Below, in pieces: positions 45,651-57,067 of a stretch of 64,000 nt of DNA. Source of the DNA: Stenogyne calaminthoides (Eukaryota > Streptophyta > Magnoliopsida > Lamiales > Lamiaceae); NCBI GenBank assembly GCA_037126765.1, contig JBBCBC010000002.1, positions 22,289,853 through 22,353,852 of the forward strand, in the 5' to 3' direction. The position numbers were made by a program, and so were the translations under genes. The first letter of the stretch is position 1, and each line of letters begins with the position of its first letter. The notes under the pieces are model-generated. The model had not been told where the DNA came from and made no database searches. It worked only from the letters and a program-made list of their open reading frames with translations.

Positions 45651-46734
45651 TGTTGGGAAAAATTGGTTTGATCAATTAAATTAATTTATTTGGTGTTTAG
45701 TGAGAGTGTGGACACTCGTCACAAATTGATTAAATGAGGGGCATAAATTTTAATTTTGAGAAAATTAAAGGACATAGAAACGATCTACACTCGGAGTAGA
45801 GGATCGTAGTATATTTATAATCTCAAAATCAATTTCCGGTGAGTGAGAAATTAAATCACAAAGTTGAAACGTCATAACGTGTCTTTTTCCTGCACATGTT
45901 TGAATTCAAATTTGGGCGTCTAGGTTCGTGGACGTTTCAAAACAGGAGTAACTCCTTGAACGTTACAAATGGTCCTTTGAATGTCATTATTGTGTAACCT
46001 ATGCTAGCCTTGAATGCAGCCAATTAATTCCTTGGCTCTCCACTTGGTGGCAACTACCTATAAATAGGATATGAACTTTTGTTGTAAAACACTTGGAAAA
46101 AAAAATACTTGAAAGGACTTGAAAATACTTGAAAACACATGGAAAAAAAAAAACTGCAGAAATATTTTTTCATTCATCAAGCATACTTAGTCCGTGCGTG
46201 CATTTGCACATAGTAGTGTAGTCCAGTTCTTGTATCGTTTCAATTCGTCGGAGGTTTACACGTTGCGGTGCTGCACGTGTAAAAATGAAAGTCGTTTTAC
46301 CTTTGGAAACGATACGTCAAATCGAGAGCATTACCGAGGCGTATTTCGTTTTGAAGAAAAAAATGTTCCACCTTGACTCGACTTTGGTGATTTTTTTTTA
46401 TATTTGTTTATTTTGTTATTTGCTCGTGCTGCTGATGTTTAGTATCTGCAAGGTTCGAGAATTTCCAATGTTATTCGTGCAAAGTTCCAGAATTAGTTCA
46501 TGCAGAATTTTTCCAGAATTATATCATGCAAGATTTTTCAAAATTTGTTTGTGCATGATTTTTGCAGAATTAGTGCATGTGAAGTTTGAGTTGCTTAAAA
46601 GTATTACTTACTTTACTGAAACATATTAGTTCTTTTGTTGTAAAGTACTTTCTTATTTTCAGTATTTTCTACTTCCATTTTTAATTATTTCTCCCACATT
46701 GTAAGCCATCATTGAGTGCTCTATAAACCCAACA
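45651..46734 (+). repeat. LTR of a gag-only Copia remnant (about 1,084 bp)
   Basis: Begins tgttgggaaaaattgg and ends ctataaacccaaca. TATA box tataaata at 46059. A degenerate ~27-bp repeat around aattagttcatgcagaattt lies at 46470-46580. The expected Met-tRNA primer site does not follow; the sequence after the end is atcgcaaaacg, so either the end is misplaced or another primer is used. Confidence 0.55.
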
Positions 46735-46762
46735 ATCGCAAAACGAAATATCGGATTGAACG

Positions 46763-47319
46763 ATGGCATCAGGTGGAAATAATGATGGAAACAATACCGA
46801 AACTTCTACCCCTACCCTTGTTGCAACGGGAGGAGGACAATCCTCAAATTCAATGGTTGTACCCAGGGACGGATCTAGGATTTCGTTCCAAGGGGGGCGA
46901 ATTTTTCCATTGGGCAAGGGTGACGAAATTATATTTAACGATTTTAAGGCATAAATATAAAATTTTCGACCCCCCTCCCCGAGATCTATCCCTGGTTGTG
47001 CCTCCTTTCATGCAAGTCGAACCTAGATCATGTTTGATCATGGTGAAAAACTCGAGAAGTTCTCGGGTAGTAAGTTTAAGAGGTGGCAACAAAGATGTTG
47101 TTTCACCTAACGACGCTATATTTAGCGAGGTTCTTCCGCGAGGATCCACCCGTGGTCAATGAAAATGACACAGTTTTGGTTAGGAAAGTTGCCTACGACC
47201 AATGGGGTAAATTAGATTTCTTGTGTCGTAACTACGTCCTTGGAGGACTAGTTGATATGTTTTATAACGTATATTGTCTTGTTCATACGGTCATAGAATT
47301 GTGGTACTTTTTGAAATAA
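46763..47319 (+). pseudogene. Copia gag remnant with hAT MITE insertion
   Basis: Starts MASGGNNDGN at 46763. After the MITE the gag reads on in shifted frames: GEKLEKFSGSKFKRWQQR, then at 47083 MLFHLTTLYLARFF and KLDFLCRNYVLGGL, the UBN2 gag domain of Tork/TNT-like Copia. No protease or pol follows. Two frameshifts besides the insertion. Confidence 0.7.
46864..46994. mobile_element. hAT MITE (131 bp) in the gag remnant
   Basis: Ends cagggacgga ... tatccctg with 8-bp flanks gttgtacc / gttgtgcc (7 of 8 match). The same terminal sequence as the 620-bp element in the GUX exon shows one family, this copy being older or diverged. Confidence 0.8.
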
Positions 47320-47540
47320 AAGTACAAAATAAAAATAAAATATGTCGGGACTAGAAGTTCGTTGGTGGCAAACTTTGAACTTTATTGAAATTGTACTTGG
47401 AAGAATTTAAATAATTCTCGAGTATAATTTGTTCAAAATAAACGCTTAAGTTGTAAAAGTGTTATAAATAAAATTACATTTTTTGAGTGTTTATGTAATT
47501 ATATGTTCTTTTATAGTGTTTGAGATTTATAATCTAAAAC
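47320..47540 (+). other. AT-rich sequence after the gag remnant
   Basis: No coding signal. It may be non-coding internal sequence of the gag-only element, interrupted by the solo LTR that follows. Confidence 0.35.
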
Positions 47541-49177
47541 TGTGAGGTCCCGGTTAAAACCGATTTTGCGCGTGCGGAAGCAAACATTTCATTCAATGCA
47601 TATAAAACAGGGGTGAGGGCAGAGTGATTCCAAATTTTTCGCTTTTAAGAACATGTGTGTTGTTTTGCTTGTAGCTGAATGCATATGGCAAGTAAGAACA
47701 TAAAGCAGTAAAGAACACACGATTTTATAGTGGTTCGGAGTCCAACTCCTACATCCACTCTTCCCTTTCATTAGGAGCACCTACTTAACCAACTGGACTT
47801 AGTTTAACGTGTTAGTCCAACACCCAACAGATGTTTACCGAGTTCACACTCAAACGGGACTTATCACCCTCACGGGATCGCCTACCCTCCCTTGCGGGAT
47901 TGCTAGATGTTTACCGAGTTCACACTCACCTACAAACTTAACCAACTCTTGGGTTTGGGTATAAGATTGTTTGGTTTCCAACTAGGGTGAGATTTTCCCT
48001 TACATTTGTTTAGCCTCAATGCTAAGGTTGGAAAAATCTCTCTAAGCTTAGGATATGACATTTATGCTTAGATCTAGGGTAGAACACTTCTTGAATATAT
48101 GCGTGTATTTCTTTCTCTGTGTTCTATGGTGGAAATGCTAGATGATTTGGCTCTGTAGCTTCAATGGTGTTTTCACGCATTTCACACACTTCCACTACTT
48201 TAGAATGAAGGAAGAACTTGTATTTATAGTGTGGATTTGAATGTTACCGTTGGAAGGAGTCACATTCAAATCCATACTATTCTATGCTCTGCAGACTTTT
48301 TTCATTTGGTTGTCTTCCTCTCATTAGTCCTCGTCAGCTGAATCTAACGGCTATATTCTTCGGGATCTTCTGAGCCTCTAGGTTTATCTGATCCTCAGCT
48401 TCTTCGAACTCAGACTTCCTTGGACTCAGGATTCTTGATTCAGAGACTTCTCTTGGCGGGCCTTATCGTCGGCATAATCGACACTCAGCTAAGCGAGTTG
48501 ATTCTTCCGACTTCAAACATCGACCTTCAGTCACTAGCTTTTCGAGCTAACCGATCATCGATGGCGTTCCGATTCTCGATGAACATGACTTCAGATGACT
48601 TCTCTTACGATGACTTCTACTTTGATCGGTATGCGATTTGGGTTTTCGATATCGATTTCATCTACCGATCCGATCGACTCACATGATCGGATCGATTATA
48701 AAGATCAGTCGACATATCGGTTTATCTGCATCAGTTAGTACATCGAGGTTAGCATATCGGGTTAGCTTATCTCGATCTTGATCACGTCGATCTCGTCGGT
48801 CTCATCTCGCTTCCTCTTACGAGCGCAACCTCCTCTTACGATGCGGTCATCCGTCATCATCGATCTGGTCTTACGATCAGTCTGCATTACGGTCATCGAT
48901 CATTTGACCTTCTGATTCTTCTGATCAGCTGGCTTAGCTTTTCTTTTCTTCTGATTTTGCTCAGCTCATCAGTTAACTCCGGAACTCATCTTACTCATCT
49001 GATCTCGATCAATCTCGTCTGCAGCCTCGTCTGATCTTGATCATCTACGTCTGATTTTGTGAGTTCCCCCTCAATTTGTTCTCTCGTTCCCCCTCAACTT
49101 GTTATCTGTAGATTAGCTTCAAAAACACAAGTTGATAATGTTTTGGCATAATTCATCAAAACTAAAATATCCCAACA
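47541..49177 (-). repeat. SIRE-like solo LTR (about 1,637 bp)
   Basis: The minus strand begins TGTTGGGATATTTTAGTTTT, close to the SIRE-B LTR start, and ends ...GGGACCTCACA. TATA box on the minus strand near 48,214 (actataaatac). No polypurine tract or primer site adjoins it. The flanks aaaac (47536-47540) and aaaat (49178-49182) match in four of five bases, fitting an LTR-LTR recombination product. Confidence 0.65.
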
Positions 49178-49465
49178 AAAATTATAAACCGTTTAATATA
49201 TCGAAATGATATATGTGGAATTTTGACGATAAAACTTGAAAGTTTTATTTGAGACGTTTACCTCTATACTTAAATCACATAGACGTGTGTGAGTTGAAGT
49301 TCGTGCAAATTAGAGGTGGTTCAAATACTTCGAATTGTGTGGGTATTTGAAAAAAATTAATCTTTAGTTATAATCGAGAGGCCAAACTAAGATTAAATAT
49401 TAAAGTGCTCAAAGGAATGGATCAAAAAGTCCACAAATTAAAAAACGGAAACAGTGGTAACCCAA
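49178..49465. other. Spacer between solo LTR and CACTA element
   Basis: No gene or repeat recognised; probably the continuation of 47320-47540. Confidence 0.35.
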
Positions 49466-49479
49466 CACTACAAAAAAGA

Positions 49480-49800
49480 CGGGTTTTAACAACGGAAATT
49501 AGCGACGGTTAACCAAGCCGTCGGTAATAGCGACGGTTTTGTCGACGGTTTCAGTCAAACCATGAAATTCACAACATTTAGCGACTGAACAAAAAACTGT
49601 CGGAGTCAGTGACGGTTTAACGACGGTTCATCAACGGTTAGTCCGAATCGGCATTTTAGCGATGATTTTTTGAAAACCGTCGCTATTCTTTGCAAAAAAC
49701 GAAGAGATACGCCCATTGGGAGGAGATACGCTCGTTGGGAGGCGGTGTCATTAAAGTTAGCGATGGATTTGTTAAATCCGTCGCTAAATCCAATTCTATA
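49480..49800. repeat. CACTA subterminal repeats, left block
   Basis: Many copies of gcgacggtt / aaccgtcgc, including hairpins such as gcgatgattttttg...aaaccgtcgct and gcgatggatttgttaaatccgtcgc. Known role in the family: binding sites for the element's TNPA-like protein. Confidence 0.8.
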
Positions 49801-49982
49801 AATACCGGACCAACCTACCCATTTGTTTCATCAATCAAATCAGAAAGCAATACAAACAAGCCTCGTTCATTTGTATTCTTCGATATTCACAGTACTACTT
49901 TAATTATTTTTTCGTATATTTATTTATATTTAATTTAATTTTATATATTATAATTAATATATAAATTTCATATTTTATTTAG

Positions 49983-50580
49983 ATGACTGCTGAAAGTGGT
50001 AATGTTCCTGCTTCATCCCGAGGGCCTACTACTGGTTTGTCTGTCAATAATGTTAATGGAGCGTAAGTGTTGTTTTTTTATACGATAATAATTATATAAT
50101 TAATTAATATAATACAATAATTATTAATTATGTATTTATTTTTTAATGTGTTATATATAGTACTGTACCTGGTCACCAGGCTTCCTGTATAGCCTACAAC
50201 GTCATCATGCTGGTGGGAATTGTTGTCAACACTTATTGTTGGAAAAATGTGCCAACTGATCAGCGTCAATTGTATTTTGAGGAGTTTACGATATAAAATT
50301 TACTTAAAATATTTTATTTTAATATATATTGTTAAAATTAATTTAATTAATTATTGTATTATTTTCAAAATATAGAAACAAACTACGTGGAGTCATGAGC
50401 TCGAGACCGATGTAGTTTATAAGGCATTTTGTAAACTTGTTGCACCGCGTTACCATGAGATGATGTACAAGTGGTGTACACAGTGGAGGGAAGACGGGGT
50501 GGATTTATCATAAAAACTTGGGCACGAAGTTTGGGAGTCAATTGTAGTTGTTTGGAGGGCAGATCCCTTCTAGGATCATT
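49983..50580 (+). pseudogene. Possible second CACTA protein (TNPA/Ptta-like), degraded
   Basis: An exon starting MTAESGNVPASSRGPTTG at 49983 and ending at a good donor (gcg/gtaagt-like, near 50062). A second exon is near 50160-50290. A third, near 50376-50560, reads in one frame as SHELETDVVYKAFCKLVAP, then MMYKWCTQWREDGVDL, with a stop, then W-rich sequence. The Trp-spaced pattern recalls the plant Ptta/En/Spm accessory protein. Weak evidence. Confidence 0.35.
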
Positions 50581-50705
50581 GTTATTTTAATTATGTTATG
50601 AACAATTTTTAATTTTATGTTTTTATTTTTATTTTTAATTATGACTGAACATTTTTAATTATCATTGAACAATTTTAATTTATGTTTTTATTTTTAAAAA
50701 ATTGT

Positions 50706-50835
50706 GTATTTAGCGACGTTTATTTGAATTATGTCGCTAAATCGTCGCTATTAACGACAGAAATATCCGTTACTGGACCATCGTTAGTAGCGACGGTTTC
50801 TAGACCGTCGCTGAATCCGTCGCTAAAATCTGTAA
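50706..50835. repeat. Internal block of CACTA subterminal-type repeats
   Basis: tagcgacgttt, gtcgctaaatcgtcgctatt, tagcgacggtttctagacc and gtcgctgaatccgtcgct: the same words as at the left end, here about 1.3 kb inside the element. The tail gtcgaaaaccaac occurs twice at 50863-50900. Confidence 0.75.
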
Positions 50836-51256
50836 AAAACCAGACAACTCAGTCTGCAGAACAGTCGAAAACCAACAAAAACTGTCGAAAACCAACACCA
50901 AATTTTGTGTAGATAGAGGCAAAAATCATTTTTTGAAGTGCATATTGTGTAGCGGAAGCATATCTACTCCTCGAGGATGATTTTACCGTACGTTTTCACA
51001 TTTCTACCGTTTAAAAATATATATAGTGTAATGTAAATATATAATTGATAAGTTTGGTATTGACATATATTTTATTGATAGTTTATGTTAAATGAATGTT
51101 GTGATCATAGCTAGATGAATATTGGGCAGATAGTTTATGTTAAATGAATGTATTTGATGTTATTTGATAGAAGAATATATTTGGATATTTACATATACAG
51201 ACAAAACTCTGTCAAATTTTTTGTAGAATTAGCATATTGATAATGATTTGAAACAG
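50836..51256 (+). other. CACTA intron or leader before the transposase
   Basis: AT-rich with a duplicated gatagtttatgttaaatgaatg (51078 and 51128). It ends in an acceptor-like gaaacag before ATG 51257. Confidence 0.45.
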
Positions 51257-51469
51257 ATGGAATATCCGAATAGTCAGTGGATGTATTCGACTCCTCGACT
51301 TATGAACGGAAGTATAAATATGGAGTTCTTGAATGAAGTTAATAACTTCATTCAGTTTGCAATTAATCATGGTGCAACAAATTCAGAAGGTCGTATAAGA
51401 TGTCCGTGTAGTGCAAAAAAATGTCAAAACAAGTCATACAGAGAGACTGTGGATGTTCAGACACATATC
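51257..51469 (+). pseudogene. CACTA transposase, N-terminal exon part
   Basis: Starts MEYPNSQWMYSTPRL, the usual N-terminus of plant CACTA transposases. It contains FLNEVNNFIQFAI and the Cys-rich RIRCPCSAKKCQN. The coding frame runs into the E3 insertion site at VQTHI and continues in frame at 60669 once E3 and one copy of the duplication are set aside. Confidence 0.8.
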
Positions 51470-53305
51470 TGTTGGGATTATACTGGAAAGTGTGCTTTTT
51501 ACTTTGTATAATCAAAACTGAATTTTGGACTTATTTACTGAAATAAATTGTTTATCACTGATGCTTTAAATATTATCGAATGTTGCATATATTTACTGCA
51601 TAACTGTTCAATAAATAGTATGTGTTACATTGTAGTTAATTTAGTGATACCAGATCACAGAAGATTAAATTAACAGTCCCTTGTAACTAAAAGTACACCA
51701 TTCACGACCTAGATGGAAATGAACAACCCATCGTGAAAGGTTGAAGTGTAAGGCTCAGATTGGATTGTCTTGACCAAGAGATTACACTAGTGCATGACTG
51801 ATGCACTGAATAGAACCTACAGGAGGACAAATTCTTCAGAACTGAACAAGGAATAATTAGACCTCAGTGGTTCATTATTTCTTAATCTTCGTTCCTTAAA
51901 TAGGATCACGTGTGGTTGGTAACTATTGCTTTGACTTATCATGGGTAGAGAATCAACGAGATTCAATACTTTTTATCTTGGACAATATTATTGGTCACAT
52001 GTGATTGCTAAGATTTAATACGGAGAATCGTGTGCAAGTACGCTTGTTCGATTTGCCCCCTTGGGAGGTTCATAAGCTTTATCATACCAAATCTTGCAAG
52101 TGGAATTAGTTTCCGGTATGGATAATAATGTTGAACCATTCCTTGACCAAGGACAAAAGATATTAATTAACGAAAAGCTATTTCAGTGGCTTGAATTAAT
52201 TAATGGGCTAGATAATCTTAAACACGGGAAATAATAATCGAGAGCCATATTGACTGTAATATGGGTTAATATGGATAGTGCAATATTAATTATGTAGTGA
52301 GATTAATTAATATTTATGGGCTTGAATAATATTGTGGCTCAATATTGATAATTCAAGATCCATTGGAAGGTTCAATCTTAATTCTCCTAAAGGCCCCCTA
52401 AGTAGCCCAACATATAGTCCAATAACTGAAAAAAGTGTTTAAAATAAAATAAATATTGTTGCTTATTTTTCCTCATTTATTTCGAAATTTATGGATAAAA
52501 GGTGGGAAAGATTTTCTTTGAATTTTGTTATGGAATGAAGATATGTATTCTTGGAATACAAGATTATCTCATTAAATTCAAGAAATCTCCCACTTGGTTA
52601 TCTATAAGAGAATTTCGAAAATTTTGATAAATTAAGGGCAAGAAAGATTTTCTTGATTTTCTTGAAAAGATATTATGGAAGATATGTATTTCTTGAAATA
52701 CAAGAATATCTCATAAATTCAAGAAGATCCAAATCTTGAAATCTTGACTCATAATTTTCGAAATTATCCATAACAAAGAGTAGGTGGGATTTTGTGGAAT
52801 ATTATAATTATGGGAAAATAATATAGGAGATATATTCAAGATTTCTTGGAGATCAAGAAAAGATTTTCCCACATTATTTTTTGGCCAAAATTTCGACCAC
52901 TTGTGCTCTATAAATAGGGGATGATTCTTTCATTCCCAAGTGCAATTCCATGTGCTGGAAAAATTTGTAAATCCACAAAGGTGGTGCAACATAATTTATT
53001 TTCCTTTTATTAATTGTTCACAAGTGTCCCACCACCGGATAGCCGAACAAGGATTAAGGGAATACTTGGGAAGTTCTTTTGGTTAGTCTAATCAGCCAGA
53101 TCACTGACATCCCAAGAGGTATGTTCACGTAAACTCGTAGAATTCCGCATGCGTAGGATTTACGTGAATTAATTATATGCACGATATGTTGTTGGATTAT
53201 TATTTGAATTAATGTAGGAATAATTCATGCTAGTAATAATTATAAGAATTAAATTTATATTTAAATATTCACCCCGAATAGATCTGTGCAACTTATTCCC
53301 CAACA
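51470..53305 (+). repeat. 5' LTR of E3 (1,836 bp)
   Basis: TG...CA ends (tgttgggatt ... ttccccaaca). TATA box near 52908 (ctctataaatagggg). Aligns with 58827-60663 and, inverted, with 17017-18875. Confidence 0.9.
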
Positions 53306-53307
53306 AC

Positions 53308-53320
53308 TGGTATCAGAGCC
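53308..53320 (+). other. E3 primer-binding site
   Basis: TGGTATCAGAGCC, the exact initiator Met-tRNA complement, two bases after the LTR. Confidence 0.95.
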
Positions 53321-54574
53321 ACGGTTTCGGGCTCTGAATTTTTTAAATTGTAATTTAATTCGCTGACATTAAATTTGAAATTGGATAGTAGAATTGCTAG
53401 ATTTGTTTTGCATGTATCCTATTGTCATGGAATTTAATGTGTTTATTTATGCATGCATATAAATTGTGGTTTTAATTCGATTAGTTCGGATTCGTTTTGC
53501 CTCGTGAGAAAATTCACGAGTAGATTAGGATTTGTTTGATTTGATCAATGTAATAGACTAGTCTAGATCTAGGTTTATTTATTTTTTGTAAATAAATTGT
53601 AACCGAATTGAAAATGAAGACGGAGACGAAGAATTAAAGGATAAAATCTAGAATCGGGCGTAGGCGGCGTGCGTCGCGCAAAACGTGCTAAGGGAGGCAC
53701 GCCTTGCGAGGATCGCGATAGGTACGCGACGCTGGGGCGAGGCCGAGGCCGAGGCCGCAATGCTATGAGAATCAAGCCGCCAAGACGGGCGGGCGCGACA
53801 GTGGGCACGGATCAGGCGCGAGCGGATCGATCGGGGGCGGAGGCGAAGCGCGAACGGGCGCGAAGCCGGCACGCGCGAGTCGCCGAGTATCGAGGGGCGA
53901 AAGGTGGGCGGGCGAAGCGAAATGCACGGAGATCGTGGCACGCGAAGTCACCGCCGAGGAACTGCGGACCATGCCGAGAGGCGCGCCGAGACACGCGGGC
54001 GGCTCGCCGAGCCGTACGAGGTCGCTGAGGCCGACGGCCCAGTGGCCGTGCCGGATCGGGCGCAAGATCCCGGCCGCGAAGCCGCTGGCATGACGTTTCG
54101 AGATGGAGTATCTTTTCGAGACGATCAAGTGGGAGAAATTCAAGACGGTGTTTCTTCAAGATCAAGCCAAGAAAAATCAAACCATGACAATTGGATAATT
54201 TGTGCCCAATATGTTTTTTTTTCAAACTTTGCTTGATTTATTATTGTGCTATCTTATGCTTTATTTAATTTGTTTAAATGTGTTTGCATGAGAGTTGCCC
54301 AATGAAAAATCTCACCTTCAAAAATTACTAAGTATGTTTAAATAATTAATTGACAATTTTATTTCGGATAATAAAATTGAATTAATTTTGACCTCCATGA
54401 TTTATTTATTTGTGAATTCTTTTGGAGAAATTCCCCCCACGGGAAGGTCAAAAGTTAGCTTTCGCATGAATAAATTCCAAATGGATGATTGTGGATTATT
54501 ACTAGTGGCGACGATGACCCTCCCCTTGAGGCTCGTTCAATACGAAATAATAATCCTGTATTTAATCATGGTTA
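53321..54574 (+). other. E3 leader with GC-rich island
   Basis: About 53640-54090 is extremely CpG-rich (words like gcgacgctggggcgaggccg), open in up to four frames as a composition effect. The flanks match the E1 leader while the island does not. No domain recognised. Confidence 0.55.
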
Positions 54575-54800
54575 TTACTTAGGTATAAAATTGATATGCA
54601 TATACTTCCCCGAAGTCCCTGTCAATTTTATATTGGTCAAGTGAGAGCCAACTATTAATCTGGATATTAAAGGTTTGTAACTGTTCTTATTTGTAACCTG
54701 CTTGAATGTGTTTAAATAATGACCCACCCCACGTGGCTTATTTAAACTGTTTTGAGATGTTGGCTGATGCATGTTCATATTTTTTTTGAGATTTTAATAT
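54575..54800 (+). other. Conserved leader block directly before gag (E3)
   Basis: Partner of 15591-15800. The antisense strand is open for 67 codons. The block is better conserved between E1 and E3 than the gag-pol frames. Confidence 0.5.
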
Positions 54801-54915
54801 GATGCATGTGATCGAACCTTGTGATATACTTGTGCTTATGCATATAGTTATTTAATTCAGTTCAGCATGTCGTAACCTTTTAATCCACTGTTAATATACT
54901 TAAAGTCAATACAAT

Positions 54916-55625
54916 ATGTATGGAAACTATATTGATTGGAAACGAAAAATTATAATTGTCCTAACTGCACAAAAGCACAAGTGGATTCTTGACACACCAA
55001 AATCAGATGAGCCAACTGACGAGTCAAAAATCAAGGACTCGTCAGATCACCTTGCGAGAGATATCATCGCTGAAAATGGTGGAGGGGAAACCCGTAAGGG
55101 ATTACGTCCTCAAAATAGATGGCCCATCTGAACAAACTTGAGATTCTGAGTGCAGATTATAATCTGGAGTCTCAGATGAATTTGGTATTTCACTTTCTGC
55201 CCAAAAGTTTTTGAGCATTTTGGCCTCGCTAGCTGATTTGTTGCAAGCTTTGGTCTAAGCAGAGATATTGATGGGGCACCAAACTCAAGATTTAACGGCA
55301 AGCGGTAAGTCTTCATTTTCTAGGCCAAGGGAAGGCAAGAAAAAGAAGAGGACCAAAAGCCATAAGCAATAAAACTCAACTGTTGCCAAGGGCAATGGTA
55401 AGATGAGGAATGCTTGTGGTGTCAAGGAAAAATCCAAAGAGGAAGTGCTTAAACTGCGGTGAAAAAGGACAATGGAGGTTTGTCTGTTCCAACCCCAAAA
55501 GGGACGGAAAGAAAGGTAATTCTCACGCACTAGTTGTTGAAACTTGTTTAGCGGCGTATACTTCTCATTCGTGGGTGGTTGATACGAGATCCACTAATCA
55601 TGTTTGCTTCACGGGTTCAAACTGA
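54916..55625 (+). pseudogene. E3 gag and protease start
   Basis: Gag N-terminus at 54916 (MYGNYIDWKRKIIIVLTAQK), broken after about 65 codons. The nucleocapsid part is at 55410-55625. Its zinc knuckle reads CLNCGEKGQWRFVC, with Gln in place of the zinc-binding His. The protease site reads VVDTRSTNHVC, with Arg in place of the essential Gly of DTG. In E1 the same codon is a stop. Confidence 0.8.
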
Positions 55626-55675
55626 TCTGGCAACTTAGTGGGAGTGAGATCCTCATCACACTGGGCGATTTTACG

Positions 55676-55779
55676 AACGTAGCAATTATTGCAATGCTAC
55701 GAAAGTGGCAGATATTGCAATGCTACGATAGTAATAGTTATTGCAATACTACGCAAGTAGCATATATTGCAATGCTACA
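55676..55779 (+). repeat. 26-bp minisatellite, four copies, in the E3 protease spacer
   Basis: Units 55676-55701, 55702-55727, 55728-55753 and 55754-55779, built on attgcaatgctacg plus a variable aaagtrgcag part. E1 has a single plain version at the same place (near 14530-14560). 26 bp is not a multiple of three, so the expansion breaks the frame. Confidence 0.85.
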
Positions 55780-55927
55780 TGAGTAGTGGTTAACGCAGTG
55801 GGAGAAGTGCACCCGTCTTTTAAAGATGAAGTTTTTTTGAGATTGTCTTTATGTTCCCAGTTTTGGAAAGAATTCACTTTCAGTTTCTAAAATTTGATTA
55901 AAGGACACTAAGTTTCTTCTAATAAGA

Positions 55928-56604
55928 ATGACATCATTTCTTGAAATGATGAGTGTATCTATTATGGGACATTGGTCGAATAATCTCTATAGAATTAACT
56001 GTGCACACCACTCACGAAATGCATCCTATAACACATCAACAGTTTCCGAGAAAAGTAAACGTTCATCAGACGTGAACGAGACACTTCTATGGCATCTAAG
56101 ATTAGGTCATATAAATCCAAAGAGGATCCAAAGGTTGGTGAAAGACGGTTCACTGGAGTTTCTCCAAGTTGAACCAATTCCAACCTGCGAATCATGTTTG
56201 GAGGGTAAAATGACTAAGAGGGCATTTGGAGCCAAGGGGATAGAGCCAAAGAAGTGTTAGAAATCGTTCACACAGATGTATGTGGTCCAATGTCAACCAA
56301 AGCAAGAGGAGGTTATGAGTATTTTGTCACTTTTATTGATGATTACTCAAGGTACGGTTATATTTTCCTTATGAAGCATAAATCTGAGACCTTTGAGAAA
56401 TTCAAAGAATTTAAGGCTCAAGCAGAGAATCATAGGGAAAAACGTATCAAGTCTCTACGATCCGATCGTGGAGGCGAATACCTCAGCGATGAGTTTTTGA
56501 ACTACTTATCTGATGAAGGGATTGCATCCACTCCATGCACACTGAACCCTCAACAAAAGCGGGGTTGCAGAGTGAAGAAACAGAACTCTTTTGGAAATGG
56601 TTAG
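55928..56604 (+). pseudogene. E3 integrase
   Basis: 55928-56260 holds the HHCC region (HLRLGHINPKRIQ ... CESCLEGKMTKR). 56254-56604 holds the core with Asp in HTDVCGP and Asp in RSDRGGEY. A frame change lies at about 56255. The catalytic Glu region is damaged (QQKRGCRVKKQN in place of the usual QNGVVERRNK), so integrase is inactive. Confidence 0.85.
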
Positions 56605-57067
56605 ATCTATGATGAGTTACGCGGATCTTCCCAAGTCGTTTCGGGGTCATGCCTTGAAACAACAAACTTACATTACGAACTTGGTGCCATCCAAATCGGT
56701 TCCCAAAACTACCAAAGAATTATGGACCGGGCGCAAGCCTAGTATGAGACACATGAGAATTTGGGGGTGTCCGGCCTACGTGTTGGACAAGGAAGCCGGA
56801 AAATTGGATCCTCGATCAGAATTAAGGTTGTTTGTAGGATACCCGAGGGACAAAAGGGTGTATGTTCTATGGTCCCAAGATCAAAAGGTGGTAATAAGCA
56901 CCCACTTTAGATTTTTGGAAGAAGACTATATGAACGAAAGAAGACCCAGAAGTGAGGTTACCTTAAATGAGCTAAGGAGGCAAACCTCAATGCCAACTGT
57001 ACAAGATGACATACCAAATGACACACTTACACAACCGGAACCTCGTCAGAGTGGGGGAGGGTCGTGA
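56591..57067 (+). pseudogene. E3 integrase C-terminus and linker
   Basis: 158-codon frame: MEMVRSMMSYADLPKSFRGH, then RIWGCPAYVLDKEAGKLD, then KVVISTHFRFLEEDY. Colinear with E1 13226-13770. It ends in RQSGGGS, where the frame is lost. Confidence 0.8.

Noticed and set aside
53669..54236. Arg/Ala-rich open frames on both strands
   Set aside because: A composition effect in the E3 leader island; no start context or family match.
55676..55779. Regular 26-bp repeats that might suggest a CRISPR-like array
   Set aside because: There are only four contiguous units with no unique spacers, inside a plant Copia polyprotein; it is a minisatellite.
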